11,959 nt of DNA from assembly GCA_016873355.1 (NCBI GenBank), contig VGXK01000023.1, forward strand, positions 1 through 11,959, in the 5' to 3' direction. The notes beneath the pieces are model-generated. The model was not told where the DNA came from. It ran no database searches and saw only the letters and a list, made by a program, of their open reading frames with translations. Positions within the stretch are counted from its first letter, which is position 1. Each line of letters starts with the position of its first letter. Positions 1 through 5,491 of the stretch are shown here, piece by piece. The stretch comes from Phycisphaerae bacterium (GTDB lineage Bacteria > Planctomycetota > Phycisphaerae > Phycisphaerales > SM1A02). The position numbers and the translations under genes are program-made.

Positions 1-1
1 C

Positions 2-1396
2 GCCACCTCGTGGCATTGGCGCAGCGCCGTGCGCGAGCGCGTGCGCGCCGACCGTCGCTTCGACGAAGTGCGAGGCCTGGCGAACGCGCTCATGTTCCAG
101 ATCCACGACTCGATCTCCGATCTGAACGGTTCGCGGCCGGCTCGCGAGCTGCTCGTGACGACGGCGATGCAATACCTGACGAGCCTCGCCGCCGAGAGCG
201 GCGGTGATCCGGCGCTGCTCATCGAGGTCGCGGCCGGGCACGAACGCCTTGGCGACCTGCTCGGCAATCCGAACAGCGTGAATCTGGGCGACACGGGCGC
301 GGCGCTGCGCGAGTACGAGCACGGGCTGGAGATCCTCGCGTCGATCGGGGAGCCCGAGTCGGACGACCGATTGCGGCGCGCCGTGGCGTCGCTCGAGAAC
401 CGCAGCGGCGACGTGCGGACGGCGCGAGGGGAGCGCGAGACGGCGGTCGAGCATCATCGGCGGGCGCTCGAGCTCATTCGCGGGCCTTCGCGCGATCCGG
501 CGAGCGCGCTGCCGCTTGCGGAGCGGCGCATCGAGGCGGCCACGATCCTGAAGATCGGCGACGCGCTCAGCTGGAACTCGGATCTCGCCCCGGCGCTCGC
601 GTCGCTCGAGCAGGCGACCGCGCTCCTGCGTGCGATCGCCGAGTCGCCGGACTCGGTCGATCGAGATCGCTTCAATCTCCAGATTGCGCTCAACAAGGTC
701 GGCTTCGTGCTCGGCCGGATCGGCCGCCTCGACGAGGCGCTCGAGCGCCAGCAGCAGGCGCTCCAGGTCGCCGAGCAGCTCGTGCGCGTCGAGCCCGGCA
801 GCGCCGTTCGTCGGCGCAGCGTGGAGATCATCCGCAACCAGCTCGGCGCGATGCTGCTCGAACTCGGCCGCACGGACGAAGCGATCGCGCAGATCGAGTC
901 CGCGCTCGCGTCGGTGCGCGAGCGCGTGGACGCCGATCCCGGCAATCGACAGGCGCAAGCCGATCTTGCGTACACGCGGAACAAGATGGGGGAGGCCCTC
1001 TGGGTGCGATCGGCGGCGGACGCGCTTCCGCACTTCCAGGAGGCACTCTCGATCCGCAAGGAGCACAGCGACGCCGATCCCGGCAACGCCGTCGCGCATC
1101 GCAGTCTTGCGGTGTCGCACCTCAAGGTCGGCGAGTGTCGACTCGTCCTGGCGCGCGAGCGCGGAGCGCCGAAGCACGCGGCAGCATCGCACGCCAGGGC
1201 GGCGCGCGAGCACTTCACGGCGTGCGCGGACATGCTCGAGGCGCTTCGCGAGAAGGGCACGCTTGCCGAGGTCGATGCGGCGATGCCCGGTCAGGCCCGG
1301 TCATCCGCCGCCGAGTGCGACGCGCTGCTCGCGGAACTCGGCGTGGGCGGCGCGCCGCACTCCGGGCAGCGCTCGCAGTCGGGCGCAAGCAGGTAG
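2..1396 (+). CDS. TPR-repeat C-terminal part of a probable Ser/Thr protein kinase (5' end outside window)
   Basis: The frame is open from the left edge to the TAG at 1394-1396, so the start lies outside the window; the GTG at 29 is only an internal codon. The first visible residues (TSWHWRSAVRERVRADRRF) lead into RRFDEVRGLANAL. That segment typically follows the membrane helix in planctomycete and acidobacterial Ser/Thr kinases with TPR tails. After it come about six degenerate TPR units, including LGDTGAALREYEHGLEIL, GRLDEALERQQQALQVAEQL, GRTDEAIAQIESALASVRER and ADALPHFQEALSIRKEH, several ending in a DPG-type turn. The role is probably protein-protein interaction in signalling. No kinase catalytic motif is visible, so the kinase assignment is inferred from the linker. 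The last 106 bp overlap the convergent zinc-ribbon gene. A stand-alone TPR protein is the alternative. Confidence 0.8.
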   Translation, partial: ATSWHWRSAVRERVRADRRFDEVRGLANALMFQIHDSISDLNGSRPARELLVTTAMQYLTSLAAESGGDPALLIEVAAGHERLGDLLGNPNSVNLGDTGAALREYEHGLEILASIGEPESDDRLRRAVASLENRSGDVRTARGERETAVEHHRRALELIRGPSRDPASALPLAERRIEAATILKIGDALSWNSDLAPALASLEQATALLRAIAESPDSVDRDRFNLQIALNKVGFVLGRIGRLDEALERQQQALQVAEQLVRVEPGSAVRRRSVEIIRNQLGAMLLELGRTDEAIAQIESALASVRERVDADPGNRQAQADLAYTRNKMGEALWVRSAADALPHFQEALSIRKEHSDADPGNAVAHRSLAVSHLKVGECRLVLARERGAPKHAAASHARAAREHFTACADMLEALREKGTLAEVDAAMPGQARSSAAECDALLAELGVGGAPHSGQRSQSGASR

Positions 1397-2031
1397 CCGC
1401 AGCGCAGGCAGGCGCCGCGTCGACGGCGCCACCGAAGCCGCACGATCGCCAACACTGCGAGCGGCAGCCACGCGATCGCGCCGTAGCAGAGCGAGCAGAG
1501 CGCGAAGCCCGGCCACACGGGGCGCAACGGCAGGCCTGGAATCGCCCACATGGCGCGCTGCAGCGCCGACGCATCGATGATCCATGCGTAGCGCCAGCCG
1601 TCGGCTGGCGGCAGGCCCCTCGTCGCCGGGTCGAGCCAGCGCTGATCGTCGCCGGGAACCGAGCGGTGTTCGCAGCAGAGCGCGGGCCACGGCCATCCCG
1701 TCGCCCACACGATCTGGTGATACGTGACCGGCTCGTTCCGCTCGATCCGGATTCCGTGGATCCACCAGCGTCCGTGCGCGACCCCCGCGCCGAACGCGTC
1801 GTAACCCGTGTCGGGTCGATCGGGCCAACCGGGCGCGGGAGCGATCGCCCAGCCCGGCCGCCTGAGTTCGAGCTCCATCGTCGCGATCGGGCGAAGCGCG
1901 AACGCCCATGAAACGACGACCGTCGCGAGCGCTCCGACCACGAGGGCGATCATCGCGCTCGCCGCCCACGGGGTCCATGCGCGGCGCCGCCGTCGCGTCC
2001 CGAGGTAGCCTTCGTGCGGAGGAACTGCCAT
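1291..2031 (-). CDS. Two-helix membrane protein with C-terminal zinc ribbon, function unknown
   Basis: A 246-residue protein. Arginine-rich residues 13-17 precede a transmembrane helix at about 24-46. An extracytoplasmic, Trp-rich domain (about 50-172) follows, then a second helix at about 174-198 and a basic stretch RLRWRRRRG. The C-terminus holds CLRCGY...CERCPECG, with Cys208/Cys211 and Cys222/Cys225 placed to bind one zinc. This layout is common among uncharacterised planctomycete membrane proteins; no enzymatic motif is seen. The ATG at 2029-2031 shares a CATG palindrome with the start of the divergent VOC gene and has no clear Shine-Dalgarno site, so a start nearer the first helix is possible. 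The second half of the zinc ribbon is encoded inside the 106-bp antisense overlap with the TPR gene. Confidence 0.75.
   Translation of the reverse strand: MAVPPHEGYLGTRRRRRAWTPWAASAMIALVVGALATVVVSWAFALRPIATMELELRRPGWAIAPAPGWPDRPDTGYDAFGAGVAHGRWWIHGIRIERNEPVTYHQIVWATGWPWPALCCEHRSVPGDDQRWLDPATRGLPPADGWRYAWIIDASALQRAMWAIPGLPLRPVWPGFALCSLCYGAIAWLPLAVLAIVRLRWRRRRGACLRCGYLLAPDCERCPECGAPPTPSSASSASHSAADDRA
2018..2023 (+). promoter_or_regulatory. Shine-Dalgarno site fixing the VOC gene start
   Basis: GGAGGA lies 6 nt before the ATG at 2030. It is one of the few good ribosome-binding sites among the chromosomal genes here and supports that start. The site lies within the 5' coding end of the divergent membrane-protein gene. 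Confidence 0.65.
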
Positions 2032-2443
2032 GACGATCGACTTTCGATTCTCGCCGAACGTGGCGGTGCAGGTAAGGGAACGCTCCCGGGCGGTCGCGTT
2101 CTATCGAGAAGTGCTGGGATTCGAAGTGCTGAAGGAAGGCGCGACCGAAACGAAGCTGCGAAAGGGGCCGATGACCTTCTTCGTCGAGGGGATCGACGGC
2201 GCGTCCGCGTCGAGCGCCGCGTCGACGGCCGGCGCCGGCCCTGCGCCGAACGGCGCGAAGACGCCCGGCACGACCTTCTGGGAATTCGAAGTCGCCGACT
2301 TCGCCTCCGCCGAAACGGCGCTGCGAGGCGCCGGCTGCCGCGAGACCTCGCGCTATGCGCCGACGAGCGCCATGTTCGCGGATCCCTACGGTCTTCGATT
2401 CCACGTCTTCCAGACCGGCACCGATCTGCCGGACTGCCCGTGA
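2030..2443 (+). CDS. VOC-superfamily (glyoxalase/bleomycin-resistance-like) protein
   Basis: A 137-residue protein of normal length for a single VOC unit, with two beta-alpha-beta-beta-beta modules. The first (about 10-52) has VAVQVRERSRAVAFYREVLG and PMTFFVE. The second (about 82-128) has TFWEFEVADFASAETALR and ends in the typical MFADPYGLRFHVFQ. The modules are joined by an Ala/Ser/Gly-rich low-complexity loop (58-78). Candidate metal ligands, such as Glu85 or Glu87 in FWEFEV and His125, are visible, but the substrate cannot be deduced. Members are metal-dependent lyases, dioxygenases, isomerases or drug-binding proteins. The stop overlaps the GTG start of the sirtuin (GTGA), so the two are probably translated from one mRNA. 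A GGAGGA site supports the start. Confidence 0.85.
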   Translation: MTIDFRFSPNVAVQVRERSRAVAFYREVLGFEVLKEGATETKLRKGPMTFFVEGIDGASASSAASTAGAGPAPNGAKTPGTTFWEFEVADFASAETALRGAGCRETSRYAPTSAMFADPYGLRFHVFQTGTDLPDCP

Positions 2444-3168
2444 GCGCGGCGCGCATCGGCCCGATCGCGATTCTCACGGGCGCCGGGATCTCCGCCGAGA
2501 GCGGGCTTGCCACCTTCCGCGGCGCCGACGGCCTCTGGGAGGGTCATCGCGTGGAGGACGTGGCGACGCCCGAGGCGTACGCGCGGAATCCGCGGCTCGT
2601 GCACGCGTTCTACAACCAGCGCCGCACGAGATTGCGCGACCCGCGCATCCAGCCGAACGCGGCGCATCGCGCGATCGGCGAACTCATGCGCCGCTGGTCC
2701 GCTCCCGTGCATCTCATCACGCAGAACGTCGACGACCTGCACGAGCGAGGCGGCGCCGTGAGCGTGGTCCACATGCACGGCGAGCTCGTGAAGGTGCGCA
2801 ACGATCGAACCGGCGACGTTCATCTCTGGGACGGCGAGTGCTGGCCCGAGACGCCGTGTCCGCGCAGCGGCGAGACGGGCGTGCTGCGCCCGCACATCGT
2901 CTGGTTCGGCGAGGCGATCATGGAGGCGGAGCGCATCGACGCGGCGCTGGCCGATCCGACGCTCTTCCTCTGCATCGGCACGGCGGGCGCGGTCTGGCCC
3001 GCCGCGGAATTCGTGCACGCGGCGCGGGCGCGCGGCGCCGAGTGCGTGGAGTTCAATCTCACGAGAACGCAGATCAGCGAGCACTTCGACCGCACGATCG
3101 AGGGCCCCGCCGGCGAGACCGTGCCGGCGTTCGTGGCCGAACTGCTGACGACGATGCGAGTGCCGTGA
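2440..3168 (+). CDS. cobB: NAD-dependent protein deacylase, class III sirtuin (CobB/SIRT5-like)
   Basis: Read from the GTG at 2440, which overlaps the preceding TGA by 4 bp, this gives 242 residues, a normal length for bacterial sirtuins. The NAD-binding motif GAGISAESGLATFRG is at 14-28, TQNVDDLHERGG at 94-105, and the catalytic His113 in HMHGEL. VWFGE and IGTAGAVWPAAEFVH follow in family order. Tyr58 and Arg61 in FYNQR match the Tyr-x-x-Arg pair that lets SIRT5-type enzymes bind succinyl and malonyl lysine, so desuccinylase/deacetylase activity is likely. The zinc-binding region is reduced: between the catalytic loop and LRPHIVWFGE only Cys134 and Cys140 remain, and the first expected Cys is replaced in VRNDRTG. 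The frame runs far upstream without a stop, but that part is antisense-like and non-homologous. Confidence 0.92.
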   Translation: MSAARIGPIAILTGAGISAESGLATFRGADGLWEGHRVEDVATPEAYARNPRLVHAFYNQRRTRLRDPRIQPNAAHRAIGELMRRWSAPVHLITQNVDDLHERGGAVSVVHMHGELVKVRNDRTGDVHLWDGECWPETPCPRSGETGVLRPHIVWFGEAIMEAERIDAALADPTLFLCIGTAGAVWPAAEFVHAARARGAECVEFNLTRTQISEHFDRTIEGPAGETVPAFVAELLTTMRVP

Positions 3169-3233
3169 ACGGCGCTGGCGCGGCATCGAACCGCCGTGCG
3201 CCGGGCACGCGGCGAACGATCACGCCGCGGCGC

Positions 3234-3803
3234 TCAGGTGACGCCGACCGTCACCGGCACCGGCTGCGGACGCAGCTCGTAGTTGGGCTGCACCGCGATC
3301 CTGAGCGGCACGCGTCGACCCGTGGGATCGCGCGGGATCCGATCCTCGTCGATGATGCGCTGGATCGCCATGATGCCCTCGATCAGCATCTCGGGGCGCG
3401 GCGGGCAGCCCGGCACGTAGACGTCGACGGGAATGAACTGATCGACGCCCTGGACGACCGCGTAGGTGTCGAAGACGCCGCCGGTCGAGGCGCAGGCGCC
3501 CATCGAGATCACCCACTTGGGTTACGTCATCTGCATGTAGATGCGCTGGAGCACCGGCAGCATCTTCACCGCCACGCGGCCGGCGACGATGAGAAGATCC
3601 GCCTGTCGCGGACTGAAGCGCATCACCTCCGCGCCGAAGCGGGCGAGATCGAAGCGGCTGCACGCGGTGGCCATGAGCTCGATGCCGCAGCAGGCGGTGG
3701 CGAACGGCATCGGCCAGACGCTCGAGCGGCGCGCCCAGTTGATCACCCGCTGCAATTGCGTGGTGAGAATGCTGTCGACGGGAAGTGCGGCTTCGATGCC
3801 CAT
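3234..3803 (-). pseudogene. nuoB: NADH-quinone oxidoreductase subunit B, interrupted by one in-frame TAA
   Basis: NuoB carries the terminal N2 [4Fe-4S] cluster of respiratory complex I on the cytoplasmic side. The 190 codons read from ATG 3803 give a complete NuoB: WPMPFATACCGIELMAT, RFSPRQADLLIVAGRVAVKM, then after the break PKWVISMGACASTGG and VDVYVPGCPPRPEM. Codon 94 (3522-3524 on the plus strand) is TAA, where homologues have an ordinary residue, usually Glu, Asp or Gln, before PKW. Both halves are in the same frame, so this is a point nonsense change and not a frameshift. N2 ligands Cys38 and Cys39 precede the stop; Cys104 and Cys133 follow it, so the 93-residue product cannot hold the cluster. 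No nuoA or nuoC flanks it. It lies 28 bp downstream of the lipoprotein gene on the same strand, without an obvious ribosome-binding site. It may be a decaying spare copy or a sequencing error. Confidence 0.9.
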
Positions 3804-3831
3804 GGGGACGGAACAGTAGCAGCGCCGCCGG

Positions 3832-4167
3832 TTACTGCTGGAATCCGAGCGAATTCTTGCGCCGGTAGTACTTCACCGGATCCTCGCCCTTGGGCGGCGG
3901 CCCCCACATGAGCTCGTTCAAAATGCTCGGGCCTTCCTCCTCCGTGCTCGGCTCGAAGCGGGAGTGTCCTTCTCGAGTGGACGGATCGCCCTTCGTGACG
4001 TGCTCGTAGCAACCGCCCGCCGCGAGCACGACGAGCGCCGCGGCGGCGGCCGCGCCGAGTCGTGGCGCCGCGCCCGCGGGAGGCGCCGAGCGCGCGACGG
4101 CGCTGCGCGTGCGATCGCCGATCGTGCGCCGCCGGAACGCAGCATGCCAGGCCGAGATCGTGCTCAT
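3832..4167 (-). CDS. Small predicted lipoprotein, unknown function
   Basis: 111 residues. The basic N-terminal region (RRR at 12-14 and further Arg) is followed by an Ala/Leu/Val-rich helix at about 38-50 and a lipobox-like LAAGGC, giving a lipidated Cys at 53. The mature part is short (about 59 residues), charged and probably largely unstructured, ending PPPKGEDPVKYYRRKNSLGF; I recognise no domain. The ATG overlaps the stop of the upstream STAS gene in ATGA, which supports this start and an operon with it. The 52-residue leader is long for a lipoprotein and the residue at -3 is Ala rather than Leu, so a plain membrane-anchored protein remains possible. Confidence 0.65.
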   Translation of the reverse strand: MSTISAWHAAFRRRTIGDRTRSAVARSAPPAGAAPRLGAAAAAALVVLAAGGCYEHVTKGDPSTREGHSRFEPSTEEEGPSILNELMWGPPPKGEDPVKYYRRKNSLGFQQ

Positions 4168-4541
4168 GCCTCGAGCATTCTCTCGAGTTCCGCGGCGCCG
4201 TGCACGAAGGTGAAGAGCCGGTCGATCTTCATCATGCGCAGCAGTTCGAGAAGCTGCGGGCTGAGTCCGAAGAGCACCGGCCGCATGCCGCGCTCGATGG
4301 CGCGGTGCCGGGTGTCCACGCACATGCCGAGTCCGAGACTCGAGAGCATGGCGACCTGGCTCAGATCGAGCACGAAATAGTGGCCCTTGCCCTCGAAACC
4401 GCGAAGCGCCTTCGCAAGCGCTTCGGCCACGAGATGGGCCTCGTTCTGCCCCAGGAGCTGCGTTCGCACCTGCGCGACGAGATGACCGTGTCGAACGTCG
4501 AGATCGACGGGAGCGTTGCCTGATTCGGTGGTGACGGCCAT
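4164..4541 (-). CDS. STAS-domain protein, anti-sigma-factor antagonist (SpoIIAA) type
   Basis: A 125-residue single-domain protein. The STAS signature is clear: FVLDLSQVAMLSSLGLGMCV at 56-75, followed by RHRAIERGMRPVLFGLSPQLLELLRMMKIDRLFTF. Ser67/Ser68 lie where SpoIIAA-like proteins are phosphorylated by an anti-sigma kinase. Such proteins release a sigma factor or partner by binding the unphosphorylated form to a serine kinase/anti-sigma protein in the cytoplasm. No kinase or sigma gene is adjacent. The ATG at 4541 begins the conserved fold; an AGGAG lies 13 nt upstream, slightly far. The frame runs upstream to 4691, but that extension is Arg-rich and not STAS-like. It is coupled to the lipoprotein gene by a 4-bp overlap. 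Confidence 0.85.
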   Translation of the reverse strand: MAVTTESGNAPVDLDVRHGHLVAQVRTQLLGQNEAHLVAEALAKALRGFEGKGHYFVLDLSQVAMLSSLGLGMCVDTRHRAIERGMRPVLFGLSPQLLELLRMMKIDRLFTFVHGAAELERMLEA

Positions 4542-4693
4542 GACGGAGTTCACGCTCCTGACGATTCCACCGGAGGTTCCGAGTCCGACGCATCGGCGAC
4601 CCAATCGTCGACGACGCGATGGAATGAAGCGACTCGCCCGGGGAACCGATCGCCATTCTAATGACGGCCCGTGGCGAAGGGAACCCCCCAATC

Positions 4694-4948
4694 ATGATCT
4701 GCACGCGACGGCGATTCGTGGGTTCGAGCGCGATCTTCATGTTCGCGGCGACGATCTGCCCGCGCTCCGCGTTCGCAGCGGGATCCGGCTCGACGCGGTC
4801 GGAGTCGAGGGTCGGTCGGGATTTCACGATCGACGGCGATGCGCCGCCGGAATGGAACGCCACGCTCGAGCGGCTTCCGGACTTCGAGGCCCATCGCGGC
4901 GAATCGTTCGTGCTGCTGACCGACGCGTCGAGCTCGCTGGCGGCGCCG
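4694..4948 (+). pseudogene. 5' part of a DUF1570-type metalloprotease gene, cut by an insertion
   Basis: The first 85 codons of a secreted protein. MICTRRRFVGSSAIFMFAAT has a twin-arginine-like RRRFVG followed by a hydrophobic helix and a likely cleavage after AFA. The mature start includes ESFVLLTDASSSLAAP. The frame then runs into IS-derived sequence after the GGCGGCGCCG at 4939-4948. Joining codon 85 to position 8844 gives LAAPTLALLDATSAQV in uninterrupted frame, so this is the missing front of the HEAAH protein on the right. An in-frame ATG at 4661 is an alternative start. Without the right half the fragment lacks all catalytic residues. Confidence 0.8.
4939..4948. repeat. 10-bp direct repeat, left copy, at the island junction
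   Basis: GGCGGCGCCG here is identical to 8834-8843. Both copies encode the end of the same peptide (AAP) in the same codon phase of the split protease gene. It is either a target-site duplication or junction microhomology. Confidence 0.7.
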
Positions 4949-5069
4949 CGCGGCGCTGCGTGCTCCGGTGCTGGCCAGCCACCCGGCAGACACGCCGCTC
5001 GGACACGTCCATCACCAGCGTCACGTGCTCGATCGCCCGGCGCCGCCGCGCCGGGCTCAGAATTCCCCC
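4949..5069 (-). pseudogene. IS3-family transposase OrfB, N-terminal remnant
   Basis: In the -1 frame relative to orfA the sequence reads ILSPARRRRAIEHV, then VSERRVCRVAGQHRSTQR. This is the standard start of IS3-type OrfB and parallels LLSPARRRAAVEEV...VSERRACRVLGQPRAVKR in the second IS. About 40 residues remain. Similarity stops at the protease-gene junction, so the integrase core with its DDE triad is absent. Confidence 0.8.
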
Positions 5070-5344
5070 TTGGCGATCTCCTTCAAGATCTGGATGTCCA
5101 GCTGCTGGTCCGCCACCAGGCGCTTCAGCCGGGCGTTCTCCTTCTCCAGCTCCTTCAGCCGCTTCACCGCGTCCCGGTCCACCGCGCCGTACTCGGCACG
5201 CCACCGGTGCAGCGTCACCTCGGACACCCCCAGCGACCTCGCCACCTCGGCGATCGGCGTGCCCTTGGCCAGAGCCTCGTCAGCCTGCCTGAGCTTGGCC
5301 ACCACCTCCTCGGGACGGTGACGCTCCCTGTTCGAACGCTTCAT
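5057..5344 (-). CDS. IS3-family transposase OrfA (helix-turn-helix)
   Basis: 95 residues from ATG 5344, which has a good GAGGAG six nt upstream (5351-5356); the in-frame upstream ATG at 5386 has no role in the fold. The sequence has an HTH_Tnp_1-type domain (RPEEVVAKLRQADEALAKG, then IAEVARSLGVSEVTLHRW) and a leucine-zipper-like tail (KRLKELEKENARLKRLVADQ, then LDIQILKEIAKGEF). OrfA binds the element ends and normally fuses to OrfB by -1 frameshifting; an AAGGGGG run at 5071-5065 lies where that would happen. The gene is intact, but the element has lost its catalytic part and cannot move by itself. OrfA alone can act as a repressor in this family. Confidence 0.88.
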   Translation of the reverse strand: MKRSNRERHRPEEVVAKLRQADEALAKGTPIAEVARSLGVSEVTLHRWRAEYGAVDRDAVKRLKELEKENARLKRLVADQQLDIQILKEIAKGEF

Positions 5345-5423
5345 CGGAGACTCCTCTCGGCCCTGTGGGCCGTGTAAGTCTCTCATAGGGGGTGGATCTG
5401 TTCAGCGCACCCCTGTCAACCGT

Positions 5424-5449
5424 CCTGCTGCGGGCATGCTCGTAGCAGG
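5424..5449 (+). other. Imperfect palindromic hairpin between IS and GH64 gene
   Basis: CCTGCT at 5424-5429 pairs with AGCAGG at 5444-5449. The inside (GCGGGCATGCTCGT) continues the stem when read as plus-strand RNA with G-U pairs; the same positions are A-C mismatches on the minus strand. It sits 5 bp outside the IS end and just before the terminator-like hairpin. Confidence 0.45.
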
Positions 5450-5452
5450 AGG

Positions 5453-5481
5453 GGGCGGGTCTTTGCACCGCCCTTTTCTTT
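5453..5481 (+). terminator. Rho-independent terminator, plus orientation
   Basis: GGGCGG (5453-5458), a 9-nt loop, CCGCCC (5468-5473), then TTTTCTTT. Stem and T-tract are textbook for plus-strand transcription, yet both neighbouring genes read on the minus strand. The same stem lies 11 nt past the GH64 stop and could also serve that gene, but without a U-tract. It may be imported with the insert. Confidence 0.6.
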
Positions 5482-5491
5482 AGGTATCAGG

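Larger units (their letters stand above)
4949..5418 (-). mobile_element. Truncated IS3-family element (first IS)
   Basis: The left terminal repeat (minus strand, from 5418) begins TGACAGGGGTGCGCTGAACA and is followed by orfA and then an orfB frame. orfB breaks off at the junction with the protease gene near 4949, so the right two thirds of the element, including the DDE domain and right terminal repeat, are missing. It reads outward, away from the GH64 gene. Its terminal sequence and proteins differ from those of the second IS, so the two are not copies of one element. Confidence 0.8.

Noticed and set aside
1301..2404. Long minus-strand frame of 367 codons across the membrane-protein and VOC genes
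   Set aside because: It is Arg/Ala-rich, matches no family, and lies in the wrong frame relative to two well-supported genes; typical of high-GC shadow frames.
2014..2439. N-terminal extension of the sirtuin frame through the VOC gene
   Set aside because: The extension is Arg-rich shadow sequence of the VOC gene; sirtuin homology begins right after GTG 2440.
3522..3524. Genome-wide reassignment of TAA to a sense codon
   Set aside because: Other genes here end in TAA (lipoprotein, orfB), and nothing else needs TAA read as sense.
3234..3803. nuoB as two separate genes or a frameshifted gene
   Set aside because: Both parts are in the same frame and together give one NuoB; the GTG at 3512 starts inside a conserved motif, so a second independent gene is implausible.
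4655..4660. TAGAAT as a -10 box for the STAS operon (minus strand)
   Set aside because: It matches 5 of 6 bases, but no acceptable -35 lies 16-18 nt upstream and it is about 113 bp from the ATG.
4168..4863. Upstream extension of the lipoprotein frame
   Set aside because: It would run through the STAS gene in another frame; the ATGA coupling and lipid-signal layout favour ATG 4167.
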